64,000 nt of DNA from positions 62,001 to 126,000 of the forward strand of contig NZ_VFPT01000006.1 in the NCBI RefSeq assembly GCF_006716865.1. The letters run 5' to 3'. Positions 41,967 through 51,139 of the stretch are shown in pieces. The notes under the pieces are model-generated. The model worked only from the letters and a program-made list of their open reading frames with translations, did not search any database and was not told the DNA's origin. The translations under genes and the position numbers were made by a program. Positions within the stretch are counted from its first letter, which is position 1; the number at the start of each line of letters is the position of its first letter. The DNA is from Roseinatronobacter monicus. GTDB taxonomy: Bacteria; Pseudomonadota; Alphaproteobacteria; Rhodobacterales; Rhodobacteraceae.

Positions 41967-42932
41967 TCAAATGTAGTCTCTACAAGACATCGGAGTCGAC
42001 TCGATCATTGAGCGCAGCATTTCCAGCATGCCCATCTCCGCGCGATTGAAATGCGCTCGGGGGTTCCAGACGAGATGGATGTCGATTGCGGGTGGGTCCT
42101 CGTATGGCGGCAATCGCCAGAGCAGACCGTTTTTCTCGTCTGCGCGGGCGATATGCAGCGGCAGGCTGCCAACCCCCAGGCCACAGAAAATCAGCCGACG
42201 CACTTCTTCAAGACTGCTCGAGGTCGCAACCCGCTGCCCGTCGATATGTGCTGAAGCCCGCATCATGGCCACTGGCCGAAGGGCATCAGTCAGCCGATCC
42301 GTCTGAAAGGACACGAATGTCTCACCCCGTAGATCGCTAAGATCCAAACCGGTCTTGCCGAAAAGTTTGTGGCGAGGTCCGCAATAGAGGCCAAAATACT
42401 CGCGAAACATTGTTGCATACTGCAATTGCGGCAACCTTTTATGAACAAGGCAGATCCCAAGACTTGCACGTTTTTGCAAAACGGCCGTAGCCACATTAAG
42501 GCTCGTACTGACATCCATGGTGAAGGTGGCGCGTGGATGGCGCTGATGAAACTCGGTCAGGACTTCATCCAGATGTGGCGAGACAACATGGCTTGCCAAC
42601 GCCATGGTGACGTGGCCCACAACCTCTTCGCCCTTGCGCCGCAAAAGCACTGGCAGGCGCGAAACGGTTCCGAAAATCTCGACCGCCCCCTGATAGAGCA
42701 TATCCCCTTCTGGTGTGACCTCGAACCGACCGGGCTTGCGCACGATCAGTTTGCGCTCCAGCCGCTCTTCCAGGCGTCTCAGGGCGTTGGAGACAGTTGG
42801 CTGCTTGAGGCTCAGACGCTCTGCGGCGGCAGTGATCCCACGCTCCTCGACGATGACCAGATAGGTTCGCAGCAAATTCCAATCGAGATCGAAGGGCAGG
42901 CGTGAGGTGCGATCAGGGCGTGGATCAGACAT
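41967..42932 (-). CDS. LysR-family transcriptional regulator
   Basis: This 321-residue protein has an N-terminal winged helix (LLRTYLVIVEERGITAAAER ... QPTVSNALRRLEERLERKLI) and a periplasmic-binding-protein-like effector domain. It is divergent from the aminotransferase operon, and a 55-bp block at its own start recurs upstream of the TRAP genes, so it probably controls uptake and breakdown together. Length and motifs are normal; the inducer is not known. Confidence 0.9.
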   Translation of the reverse strand: MSDPRPDRTSRLPFDLDWNLLRTYLVIVEERGITAAAERLSLKQPTVSNALRRLEERLERKLIVRKPGRFEVTPEGDMLYQGAVEIFGTVSRLPVLLRRKGEEVVGHVTMALASHVVSPHLDEVLTEFHQRHPRATFTMDVSTSLNVATAVLQKRASLGICLVHKRLPQLQYATMFREYFGLYCGPRHKLFGKTGLDLSDLRGETFVSFQTDRLTDALRPVAMMRASAHIDGQRVATSSSLEEVRRLIFCGLGVGSLPLHIARADEKNGLLWRLPPYEDPPAIDIHLVWNPRAHFNRAEMGMLEMLRSMIESTPMSCRDYI

Positions 42933-42985
42933 TCATGAAACCTATGTTGAGAATTCTCATTATATATTTGCAGCATAGTTCGCTT
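42930..42985. promoter_or_regulatory. LysR promoter and operator block
   Basis: ATTCATGAAACCTATGTT, then a 12-bp palindrome TGAGAATTCTCA, then TTATATATTTGCAG. On the minus strand TATAAT is visible as a -10 box for lysR. The block shares most bases with 38382-38437. It fits an autoregulatory LysR site that may also act on the divergent operon. Confidence 0.65.
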
Positions 42986-43014
42986 CCTGCAATCCTGCAG
43001 ATCAGACATCCACC

Positions 43015-43300
43015 ACAATTGAACCGAAACGAAAGGGGAAACGTTGAAAACCTAGCAGGCGGGCCTGTCATTCTTGCCCTTGGCAACCTTGCCTTGGTCG
43101 CCACTGCATTCGCTGCTGCGCACCATCAGTCAACCGGATATGTTGCGAGTGGTGAGATCTGGTTCAAAGATACGCTGATCAATGCGCCGCTGCCGCATCA
43201 ACTGCGACACCCAATTCCCATATGGCTTTCCGGCGGTCAGAAACAACGCATCGCTTGTGCGATGGCGACACAGACCAAAGAAGCCATGCACACACATCTG
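43015..43300 (+). pseudogene. Remnant of an oligopeptide-type ABC transporter gene
   Basis: A plus-strand frame reads a permease-like hydrophobic stretch (VILALGNLALVATAFAAA), a segment like the N-terminal part of Opp/Dpp ATPases (GYVASGEIWFKDTLINA), and then jumps to the ABC signature LSGGQKQRIACAMAT. Walker A and everything between are missing, and the frame then runs on out of phase with the next gene. This is a deletion scar of an ABC transporter, left in the space between lysR and the aminotransferase gene. Confidence 0.55.
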
Positions 43301-43311
43301 GCAGGTTCCAA

Positions 43312-44664
43312 GTGGAAAACAAGCCTTCTCATCTGTTCTACCAATCCAGAAATTCGCGCCCATTCCTTGACCGCGGAGAGGGCATCTACTTGTTCGATGA
43401 AAGCGGCAAGCGCTACATTGATGGCTCTTCCGGGGCGATGGTGTCGAATATCGGCCATTCCAATCCGCGTGTTCTGGCCAAGATGAAGGCCCAGATGGAC
43501 AAGGCCACATTCGGCTACCGCCTGCATTTTCGCACCCATCCATCCGAAGAATTGGCCGCCAAGACCGTGGCGATGACACCCGAAGGTCTTGACCGGGTGT
43601 TTTTCGTGTCGGGGGGGTCCGAGGCGGTGGAAAGCGCGATAAAGCTTGCGCGGCAATATGCACTGACACAGGGGCGGAGGTCGCGCTACAAGGTCATTTC
43701 TCGCTTTCCGTCCTATCATGGCTGTACTTTGGGCGCGCTGGATCTGACCGGTTATGCCCCGTTGCGCGAACCTTTTGCCCCGATGATGGCTGGGATGCCC
43801 AAGATTGCCGCGCCGGCGACATATCTGGATCGGGACAACCTAACCGAAGAAGAGCGCGGGCTGAAATATGCCGAGCTCTTGCGCGACAAGATCGAGGAGT
43901 TGGGGCCGGATACCGTTTTGGCCTTCCTGATGGAGCCCATCGGTGGCGCTTCGACCGGGGCGCTGGTCGCGCCAGACAGCTACTATGTCCGCGTGCGCGA
44001 AATCTGCAACGAATACGATGTGCTGTTGATCTATGACGAGGTCATGACCGGCGCGGGCCGCACTGGCAAGTTCCTTGCTGCGGAACATTGGGGCATCACC
44101 CCCGATATTGTGGCCATGTCCAAGGGCTTTGGCGCGGGATATGCACCTTTGGGCGCCATCGTCGCCGGCGCGCGTCTGGTAGAGCCGGTTTTGGATGCGG
44201 GCGGGTTCCTGCATGGATTTACTTACGCCGGAAACCCTCTGGCCTGCTCCGCAGGACTGGCCGTGCTGGAAGAAATGGAAGATCTGGGCCTGATTGAGAA
44301 TGCCGCACGTATGGGCGAGGTATTGATGGCCGAATTACGCGCATTGATGGACCGATACCCTTTCATCGGGGATGTTCGGGGCAAGGGATTGCTTACCGCG
44401 TTCGAATTTGTCGCTGACCGCGCCACAATGAAACCGCTGGACCCCAAGTTGAATGCCCATGAACGCCTTGTCGAATTGGCTTATGCACGAGGCTTGGTCA
44501 TCTATTCGCGCCGTACGCGGGGTGGGGCGGCGGGTGACCATTTCCTAGTCGCGCCTCCGCTGATTATCACCCAAGCGCAGATCGAAGAGATGATGGCGAT
44601 CTTGCGTGATGCTCTGGATGCATTTGCGGATGAAGTTGGATTACCGAAAGAGACCGCGGCATGA
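43312..44664 (+). CDS. Class III PLP-dependent aminotransferase
   Basis: This enzyme of about 450 residues of the omega-amino acid:pyruvate/GABA aminotransferase group moves an amino group from a terminal or beta amine to a keto acid. Motifs are LFDESGKRYIDGSSGA, the cofactor loop FVSGGSEAVESA, YDEVMTGAGRTG (Asp binding the pyridine N) and the PLP lysine in VAMSKGFGAGY (about residue 272). The start is uncertain: GTG 43312 is my choice because frames further upstream (ATG 43222) lie in the ABC remnant. It overlaps the CoA-transferase gene by 4 bp. Confidence 0.85.
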   Translation: MENKPSHLFYQSRNSRPFLDRGEGIYLFDESGKRYIDGSSGAMVSNIGHSNPRVLAKMKAQMDKATFGYRLHFRTHPSEELAAKTVAMTPEGLDRVFFVSGGSEAVESAIKLARQYALTQGRRSRYKVISRFPSYHGCTLGALDLTGYAPLREPFAPMMAGMPKIAAPATYLDRDNLTEEERGLKYAELLRDKIEELGPDTVLAFLMEPIGGASTGALVAPDSYYVRVREICNEYDVLLIYDEVMTGAGRTGKFLAAEHWGITPDIVAMSKGFGAGYAPLGAIVAGARLVEPVLDAGGFLHGFTYAGNPLACSAGLAVLEEMEDLGLIENAARMGEVLMAELRALMDRYPFIGDVRGKGLLTAFEFVADRATMKPLDPKLNAHERLVELAYARGLVIYSRRTRGGAAGDHFLVAPPLIITQAQIEEMMAILRDALDAFADEVGLPKETAA

Positions 44665-45353
44665 ACCTTTCCGACAAGAGATGCGCCATTCAGGATGCGA
44701 TCGGTGCAATCAAGGATGGTGATACGCTCATGATTGGTGGGTTTGGAGTGCCGGGCACGCCGATGACACTTATCCATGCTTTGGTGAACCATGGTGCCCG
44801 CAACCTGACCCTGATCAAGAACGACGCGAACGAGCCCGGCATGGGCATTGATCATCTTTTGCAAAGCGGTCAGGTCACGCGCTTGATTACCACCCACCTT
44901 GGGTTGAACGGCAATGCGATTGCTTTGATGAATTCGGGCAAGCTTGCGGTGGACTTCAATGCGCAGGGTATTCTTGCCGAACGCATCCGGGCCGGTGGCG
45001 CCGGGATCGGGGCGATCCTCAGCGATATAGGGATCGGAACGGAACTGGCGGATGGTAAACAGATGGTGGAGTTGCAAGGCACGTCATATTTAGTAGAGTC
45101 CGCCTTGCGTGCCGATGTGGCCTTGATCCATGCTGATCGCGCTGATTGCTTTGGCAATCTAGCTTTTGTTGGGACGGCCCGAAACTTTAATCCCCTTATG
45201 GCAACGGCCGCCCGTCGTGTCATTGTAGAAGCTGAACGGGTTCTGCCACTTGGACAGCTTTGTGCGGATGAAGTGCATACGCCTGGTGTATTTGTCGACC
45301 AAGTCGTCGAGCTTGGCAAATTGTCTGAGGAGTATGCAGTTGTTCGACGTTAG
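44661..45353 (+). CDS. 3-oxoacid CoA-transferase, subunit A
   Basis: This 230-residue alpha subunit of a family I CoA-transferase (ScoA/AtoD/PcaI-like) has the oxyanion motif GGFGVPGTP and LIKNDANEPGMG near the N-terminus. With subunit B it activates a 3-oxo acid with CoA taken from succinyl- or acetyl-CoA. It overlaps the neighbouring genes on both sides (4 bp and 20 bp), typical of coupled translation. Confidence 0.9.
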   Translation: MNLSDKRCAIQDAIGAIKDGDTLMIGGFGVPGTPMTLIHALVNHGARNLTLIKNDANEPGMGIDHLLQSGQVTRLITTHLGLNGNAIALMNSGKLAVDFNAQGILAERIRAGGAGIGAILSDIGIGTELADGKQMVELQGTSYLVESALRADVALIHADRADCFGNLAFVGTARNFNPLMATAARRVIVEAERVLPLGQLCADEVHTPGVFVDQVVELGKLSEEYAVVRR

Positions 45354-45993
45354 GGATCGCATGGTGGCTCGAGCCGCACGGGAAATCACACCGGGCATGG
45401 TGGTCAATTTGGGAATTGGCCTGCCGACAAAGGTGATCAACCACCTGCCTGTGGATTTTCCAGTTTGCTTGCATACAGAGAACGGCCTGACGGGGATCGG
45501 CCCGACCTTGCCCCCAGAAAAAGCTGACCGGAACCTGATCGATGCCGGTGGTGCTTATATATCGACAATTCCGGGTTCAGCCTTTTTTGACAGCGCCACC
45601 AGTTTTGCCATTGTACGGGCCGGTCGGCTTGACCTCACTATGCTTGGCGCGTTTGAAGTAAGCGCTGCAGGCGATCTGGCCAATTGGAAAATACCCGGAA
45701 AATTCAGCCCCGGCGTTGGGGGCGGAATCGAACTTGCGCAGAAAGCGCGGCGCGTCGTTGTTCTCACCACCCATACGGACCGTGCTGGAAACGCAAAGCT
45801 GAAGCAGAACTGTTCTCTGCCGCTGACGGCCCGCGCCTGTGTGTCACGAATTTTTACCGACATGGCAATGATCGATGTCACGGCGATTGGTTTTGTCCTT
45901 GTTGAAATTGCGGACGGGGTCAGCGTCGCGGACGTGGCCGCAGCAACCGACGCGCCGCTGCATGTGCCCGATGCGGCCCTGCCCAGATTTTGA
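45334..45993 (+). CDS. 3-oxoacid CoA-transferase, subunit B
   Basis: This 219-residue beta subunit carries the catalytic Glu in HTENGLTGIGP (about residue 49), which forms the glutamyl-CoA intermediate. Other family blocks are VNLGIGLPT and FSPGVGGGIELAQKARRVVV. The ATG at 45334 follows GAGGAGT and lies within the end of subunit A. Together the subunits feed a 3-oxoacyl-CoA to the thiolase at the end of the operon. Confidence 0.9.
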   Translation: MQLFDVRDRMVARAAREITPGMVVNLGIGLPTKVINHLPVDFPVCLHTENGLTGIGPTLPPEKADRNLIDAGGAYISTIPGSAFFDSATSFAIVRAGRLDLTMLGAFEVSAAGDLANWKIPGKFSPGVGGGIELAQKARRVVVLTTHTDRAGNAKLKQNCSLPLTARACVSRIFTDMAMIDVTAIGFVLVEIADGVSVADVAAATDAPLHVPDAALPRF

Positions 45994-46001
45994 GGATTAT
46001 C

Positions 46002-47294
46002 ATGCGTGAAGACCTGAAAAACCGCCTGTGTGAAGCGGTCGATCAAAAATTTGAGCGGCAGGTCGCTTTTCTGTCCGAGTTGACTTCACACCCGTCAACC
46101 CGTGGGAACGAGCAATCGGCACAGGGGTTCATGGCTGATGAACTAGCAACGCGCAGATACGAGATTGACCGTTGGCAGATCGACATTGCCGAGATCCAGC
46201 ATCTGCCGGGTTTTTCGCCAGTGCTCGGCCCTTATGACGATGCGGTGAATGTCGTCGGGATTCATCGATCCAGAACGCAGCGAGGCCGGTCGCTAATACT
46301 GAATGGTCACATTGACGTCGTTCCTGCGGGACCGCTGGATATGTGGGACAACCCGCCGTTTGAACCTCAGGTCGCAGATGGTTGGCTTTACGGGCGCGGT
46401 GGCGGGGATATGAAGGCGGGTCTCGCGTCGAACCTCTTTGCGCTTGATGCGCTTGCCGCTTGCGGGCTTGCTCCGGGGGGTGATGTCTATTTCCAATCCG
46501 TGGTCGAGGAAGAATGCACCGGCAACGGCGCGCTTGCCTGTCTGGCGCGCGGATATACCGCCGACGCCGCTCTAATCCCGGAGCCATTTTCCGAACACCT
46601 GGTCACCGCGCAACTCGGTGTCATCTGGTTTCAGGTTCACCTCAAGGGGTTACCGACCCATGTCGCCTATGCCAGGACCGGCGCAAACGCGATCGAGGCA
46701 GCCTTTCCCTTGATCCACGCTTTGCACGAAATGGAGCATCGCTGGAACGCATCCGAAAAGCGGCCCGCCGAATACCGGCATATGGACCATGCGCTGAACC
46801 TCAATATCGGCAAGATCGTGGGGGGGGACTGGACAAGTTCCGTCCCTGCCTGGTGTGTGTTCGATGTGCGCATGGCAATCTTTCCGGGCCAGTCGATTGA
46901 CGCCGCCAAGGCTGAAATCGAACAGGTGATCTTGGATGCGGCGCGCGATAACGCGTTCCTGCGGAATTCGCTACCAGAGATTGTCTATCACGGATTTCAC
47001 GCAGAAGGATACGCCTTGTCCCGCGACAGCTCTGCGAACGCGGCCTCGGCCATTGCGGTACTGGACAAGGCGCATCATAGCGTCAGCGGAGTGGTCTTGC
47101 AGCGCGAGGCCATCACGGCCACCACCGATGCGCGCTTCTTCGGGCTTTATGCGGACATGCCTGCATTGGTCTATGGCCCACGCGCCGAAGCGATTCACGG
47201 TTTCAACGAACGTGTCGATCTGGAAAGCATGCGGCGCATCACCAAGGCAACCGCACTTTTCATAGCCGATTGGTGCAACACCGAAGAGGTTTAA
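46002..47294 (+). CDS. M20-family metallohydrolase (ArgE/DapE-like)
   Basis: This enzyme of about 430 residues should have a co-catalytic zinc site: NGHIDVVPAG (first metal His and bridging Asp region), GRGGGDMKAG and VVEEECTGNG (catalytic Glu pair). It would remove an acyl group from an N-acyl amino acid or cleave a related amide. The ATG at 46002 follows GAGGA. It sits between CoA-transferase and thiolase genes, so it probably releases the amino compound that the aminotransferase uses. The substrate is unknown. Confidence 0.87.
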   Translation: MREDLKNRLCEAVDQKFERQVAFLSELTSHPSTRGNEQSAQGFMADELATRRYEIDRWQIDIAEIQHLPGFSPVLGPYDDAVNVVGIHRSRTQRGRSLILNGHIDVVPAGPLDMWDNPPFEPQVADGWLYGRGGGDMKAGLASNLFALDALAACGLAPGGDVYFQSVVEEECTGNGALACLARGYTADAALIPEPFSEHLVTAQLGVIWFQVHLKGLPTHVAYARTGANAIEAAFPLIHALHEMEHRWNASEKRPAEYRHMDHALNLNIGKIVGGDWTSSVPAWCVFDVRMAIFPGQSIDAAKAEIEQVILDAARDNAFLRNSLPEIVYHGFHAEGYALSRDSSANAASAIAVLDKAHHSVSGVVLQREAITATTDARFFGLYADMPALVYGPRAEAIHGFNERVDLESMRRITKATALFIADWCNTEEV

Positions 47295-47297
47295 GTC

Positions 47298-48473
47298 ATG
47301 CGCGATGCTGTCATTGTTTCAACTGCCCGCACACCGATTGGCAAAGCCTATCGCGGGGCGTTCAATAATCTGGAAGTTCCCGGTTTAGCGTCTCATGCGA
47401 TAAAGGCGGCGCTGGCGCGTGCCGGATTAAGCGGCGGCGAGGTCGAGGAGGCGGTTTTCGGCTCGGCCTTGACCCAAGGGTCCGCTGGTATCAACGTGGC
47501 CCGGCATATCGTTCAGGCTGCGGGCTTGCCTGACAGTGTGGCTGGCGTGACAGTCGACCGCCAGTGTGCATCGGGCCTGAACGCGATTGCCATCGCATCG
47601 CATATGGTGCGCTGTGAAGGTATAGACGTAACGCTGGCAGGTGGTGTGGACAGCATTTCGCTGGTGCAGAACGCGCATTGGAACAGCTATCGCTACCATG
47701 ATCCCTCGGTGCGCGACGAATATTACCTTGGCATGCTCGACACAGCAGAACTCGTCGCCGAACGCTATGGCGTCAGCCGTGCGGATCAGGATACTTACGC
47801 ACTGCAAAGCCAGATGCGCACGGCCAAGGCGCAGGAAGCCGGGCTGTTCGCGGACGAAATCGTTCCGGTCGATGCGGTCAGGCTGGTGACGGACAAGGCT
47901 ACTGGAGAGACCCGTGAGGAGGCGGTGCGGCTTGAACGGGACGAATGCAACCGCCCCGGCACAACCCTAAAGGCCCTGTCAGCCCTCAGCGCGGTGAAAG
48001 GCGAAGGCATGACCGTTACGGCAGGCAATGCCAGCCAGTTGTCCGACGGCGCCGCAGCCTTGGTCGTCATGGAAGCGGCAGAGGCACAGCGTCGCGGGCT
48101 CGCGCCGCTTGGGGCGTTGCGGGGCATTGCCGTGGCCGGGGTCGCGCCTGAGGAAATGGGCATTGGCCCGGTCGTTGCCATCCCGCGCCTCCTGAAGCGC
48201 GCGGGCCTGTCCATAGACGACATTGATCTTTGGGAAATCAACGAGGCATTTGCGGCCCAGCTTCTCTATTGCCGCGATAAATTGTCGATCCCTGATGCGC
48301 GCCTGAACGTCAATGGCGGCGCCATCTCTATTGGCCACCCTTATGGCATGTCTGGTGCGCGCATGGCCGGGCATGTCCTCATGGAAGGACGTCGCCAGGG
48401 AGCGAAATGGGGCGTCATTTCCATGTGCGTTGGTGGCGGCCAAGGTGCGGCCGGATTGTTCGAAGTGTTCTGA
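47298..48473 (+). CDS. Acetyl-CoA acyltransferase (thiolase)
   Basis: This 391-residue thiolase has the nucleophilic Cys in VDRQCASGL (about residue 90), the [19 protein letters not shown] block with catalytic His, and the C-terminal Cys motif [11 protein letters not shown]. It cleaves a 3-oxoacyl-CoA to acetyl-CoA and a shorter acyl-CoA. It starts 3 bp after the M20 gene and ends the operon, as the final step after aminotransferase and CoA-transferase. Confidence 0.93.
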   Translation: MRDAVIVSTARTPIGKAYRGAFNNLEVPGLASHAIKAALARAGLSGGEVEEAVFGSALTQGSAGINVARHIVQAAGLPDSVAGVTVDRQCASGLNAIAIASHMVRCEGIDVTLAGGVDSISLVQNAHWNSYRYHDPSVRDEYYLGMLDTAELVAERYGVSRADQDTYALQSQMRTAKAQEAGLFADEIVPVDAVRLVTDKATGETREEAVRLERDECNRPGTTLKALSALSAVKGEGMTVTAGNASQLSDGAAALVVMEAAEAQRRGLAPLGALRGIAVAGVAPEEMGIGPVVAIPRLLKRAGLSIDDIDLWEINEAFAAQLLYCRDKLSIPDARLNVNGGAISIGHPYGMSGARMAGHVLMEGRRQGAKWGVISMCVGGGQGAAGLFEVF

Positions 48474-48514
48474 AGCTATATCCGTGCAACAATGCCGGTG
48501 ATCTGGGAGAAGCG

Positions 48515-49555
48515 TCAGGCATCTTCTCCCCTTCGGATTCCAGGCATGAAGCCGGTATGCGTGGGTGCGGACTGTCCGGGAATGTGGATCTGCCAGTCAA
48601 TCCCGGTCGAGGTGAGGCGCGCGTGAAACTGGGCAACCGTGTTTTCGCCATCTGGGTCATCGGGGGCGGCGCGAAAGATGGGCAGGCCCGCGCCACCCGT
48701 GTCGTTCAGGATCGACAAAGGACCTGCGCCGCGCTGCAGCAGCTCACCCCCCCGACACAGACGGTCGCGCGACGAGTCGGTGATGCTCTGGCGCGACATG
48801 ACTGGCCCGGCGCATTGCGCATGGTTACTGTGCAGCATCGGGTGCATGTTCTCGACCAGATGCACCTCGCCACCGCCAAAGCTGACCGACCAGATATCGC
48901 GTGCACCCATTTGGGCAATGGACAGATGGAACCCTCCGCTGGGCGGGGCGTCGCGCAACAGTTTGACCATTGCGTCACGATCGGCTGCCCCCAAAATCGC
49001 GCGCGCCAAGACCATCCGCGGGATTTCGGGCACGATCCCCAAGAGGCGAAGATTGTTGACCGCAATCACCAATCCCGCCGCCGTTACGGCGAAAGTGTGG
49101 CCCGGAATCGAGCCAGGATAGCAAAAGCTTGTGGCGATGGGCGCGCTATCGGGGCGCAGGTCCGAAATGAAGCAATGGCCCAAAAGCCCGGGCAATCCGT
49201 CCTCGTTATGCGCGATAACAGGTTCATCGCCGGGTAATTGCACAGTTGTGCAGCCATCGCCCAAACCCGCCAGCAGATCTCCCCGCGCGTTCCATGCAAA
49301 GACGGGATCAAAGGGCAGTTCCAACCCCTCGGCCAATGCTGCGATCTCGCTGTGGATTTCGGGAAACAGCGCGCGCGTGGCATCTGCCATCCGCCGTGCC
49401 GCAGGGGCCATATCAGGTGCCGTGACGCGGTGCCATAAGGACGACTGGCTGACGATCTGCGCAACGGCCTCACGCCCGGCACCCCCCAGCGTGTACCCGC
49501 GTTCGGCCGCATTACCGGCAACTTCTTGATGCCCCAGGCCCAAGGTAGTCGTCAT
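48515..49555 (-). CDS. C45-family N-terminal nucleophile hydrolase (acyltransferase-like)
   Basis: This protein of about 346 residues belongs to the acyl-CoA:6-aminopenicillanate acyltransferase/C45 group. The likely self-processing Cys is in LGDGCTTVQLPGDE (about residue 103), followed by VIAHNEDGLPG, a classic block after the nucleophile. Members cleave or transfer amide-linked acyl groups. The ATG at 49555 has AAGGTGA upstream. It converges with the thiolase gene and may help process the same N-acyl substrates. Confidence 0.78.
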   Translation of the reverse strand: MTTTLGLGHQEVAGNAAERGYTLGGAGREAVAQIVSQSSLWHRVTAPDMAPAARRMADATRALFPEIHSEIAALAEGLELPFDPVFAWNARGDLLAGLGDGCTTVQLPGDEPVIAHNEDGLPGLLGHCFISDLRPDSAPIATSFCYPGSIPGHTFAVTAAGLVIAVNNLRLLGIVPEIPRMVLARAILGAADRDAMVKLLRDAPPSGGFHLSIAQMGARDIWSVSFGGGEVHLVENMHPMLHSNHAQCAGPVMSRQSITDSSRDRLCRGGELLQRGAGPLSILNDTGGAGLPIFRAAPDDPDGENTVAQFHARLTSTGIDWQIHIPGQSAPTHTGFMPGIRRGEDA

Positions 49556-49621
49556 AGGGTCACCTTGGAATGGCAACCGACCGTATGCCTGAAAGAATGA
49601 AAAACGTGCATTATGATATCC

Positions 49622-49851
49622 TGCCTCACGATGACGGGCACGCCGCCCCCGACCCGCCGCGCCACGCCCTCGATCCTGTCGGCGTCGCTGATCAGCTGCC
49701 AGTCACCCATTGACCCGCAATAGACCACGCCTGACATGCCAGAAGCGACCAGTGCCCCCTTGCGCACAAGTGCATCATGATCCGGGCTGTGATCGGATTT
49801 GCAGGGGGTCATCAGAGCGGGTAGGCAGCCATTCAGCATCTCTGTATTCAT
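49622..49851 (-). pseudogene. DapA-family aldolase, N-terminal fragment
   Basis: About 75 codons match the start of a DapA-family enzyme (MNTEMLNGCLPALMTPCKSD; GVVYCGSMGDWQLIS; VGGGVPVIV). The similarity ends there and the frame continues with unrelated residues to a stop at 49552. The rest of the gene, including the Schiff-base Lys, is missing, so this is a deletion remnant just upstream of the C45-type gene. Confidence 0.75.
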
Positions 49852-49980
49852 GCTGGTCTCGCTTCGATGCGCTTTCCCTCAGGGCAAATATACAGACTCA
49901 AACTTTGGATACAATATGCAATGCATTGGACTTCCGATCTCGCGCGGCACTGAATAAGAGAACAGCAGGAGTGAAAGACG

Positions 49981-50626
49981 ATGAACATCCAGTCATATGA
50001 CATCTCCAGGCAGGCATCGGCGGCAACGCTGATTTTCGACGCCATTCGTGAGGCAATCATCAAAGGGGACCTGACGCTGGGCGAGCCCTTGCGTCAGGAA
50101 GACATCGCACGCGCCTTCAATGTTAGCCGCATCCCGGTGCGTGAGGCATTATAGAAGCTCGAGCAGCACGGGCTGATCACCTCGCAACGCTACAAGGGGG
50201 CAGTGGTTGCGGGTCTGTCGCTGGAGGAGGCCAGTGAGATCTTCGAGTTCCGCGCCTTGCTGGAGCCAGAGGTCATACGCCGCGCCGTCCCGCAAATGTC
50301 GCCACAGGTTCTGGAAGAGGCGGCGCGCTGCTGCGAGGCGTTTGGTCGGGTAGATGACCCGATGCAATGGGGCGATCTGAACCGACGCTTCCATACGACG
50401 CTCTGGCCTGCCCTATCATCTGGAAGTGCTCAACAAGGCAATGGACCGGATCTACCCCTATCTGCGTGCGTAACTCTTGCTCAACGACGGGATGCAGCGC
50501 GCCAATCGCAAGCACCAGATGATCGTCGATGCCTGCAAATCCGGGCAAGCTGACATGGCCGCTGATCTGACCCGACAGCATATCCGCGGCGCACAAGAGT
50601 CGCTGTCGCGATACTGGCAGAAGTGA
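49981..50626 (+). pseudogene. GntR-family regulator, decayed
   Basis: The sequence encodes a GntR helix-turn-helix (IFDAIREAIIKGDLTLGEPL...RQEDIARAFNVSRIPVREAL) and an FCD-type effector domain, but it has an in-frame TAG at 50152, a frameshift near 50405 and a second stop (TAA) near 50469. The C-terminal end (MIVDACKSGQADMAADLTRQ) is still recognisable. It was probably the regulator of the neighbouring dapA/C45 genes. Confidence 0.88.
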
Positions 50627-51139
50627 CGCTGCACCGCATATGAATGGCCGCTTCGGTAAACACTGGGCGACAGACCGACCGGCAGCTATGGGCCGAACAG
50701 GTTGCTGCGCCTGCAAACAGCCTCGCCTCGCTGCGGGATGCATGAATATCGCTGATTGGGCTCATTTCGACATTGGCAAGCCCCGCAAGCGGGGCCAGGT
50801 TGCTGAGGCTGCGCCCCGAACCCTGACAGCCATTGCTTCCTGAACTAATGCGCCCTGCCCCGTCACTTCCAGAGCCGCGTCAGAACACTTGTCTCATGGT
50901 CGCCATGACTGACAGGTTTCGGCCCTGCGGGTCTGCATCCTTCTTGCAAGACCGTACCGCCAGAGGTTTATGCACGGCTTTTACGGGACAGTGGCCTGCC
51001 TCGTCGATCAGCCCATGGAAGATCATACAAAATAACTTTTGCAGCGACGGGCATGACGCGGATCACAAGGAAGGGCGAAGGGCGGTGACATAGGGAGGAG
51101 ATATGTCACCGCCGAGTTTTGTCTGGCCTAAGGAGGAGA
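50627..51139. other. Intergenic region with dispersed repeats
   Basis: No gene. The left part (50635-50760) belongs to the dispersed GC-rich intergenic family, with GACCGACCGGCAGCTATGGG. From 50774 to 50980 it carries copy 2 of the 207-bp repeat. The right part leads into the structured leader of ardC. Confidence 0.5.
50774..50980. repeat. 207-bp dispersed repeat, copy 2
   Basis: Second copy of 16634-16840, including the hairpin GCCCCGC/GCGGGGC and GTCTCATGGTCGCCATGACT. Like copy 1 it lies a short way upstream of a structured leader and cargo gene. Confidence 0.7.
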
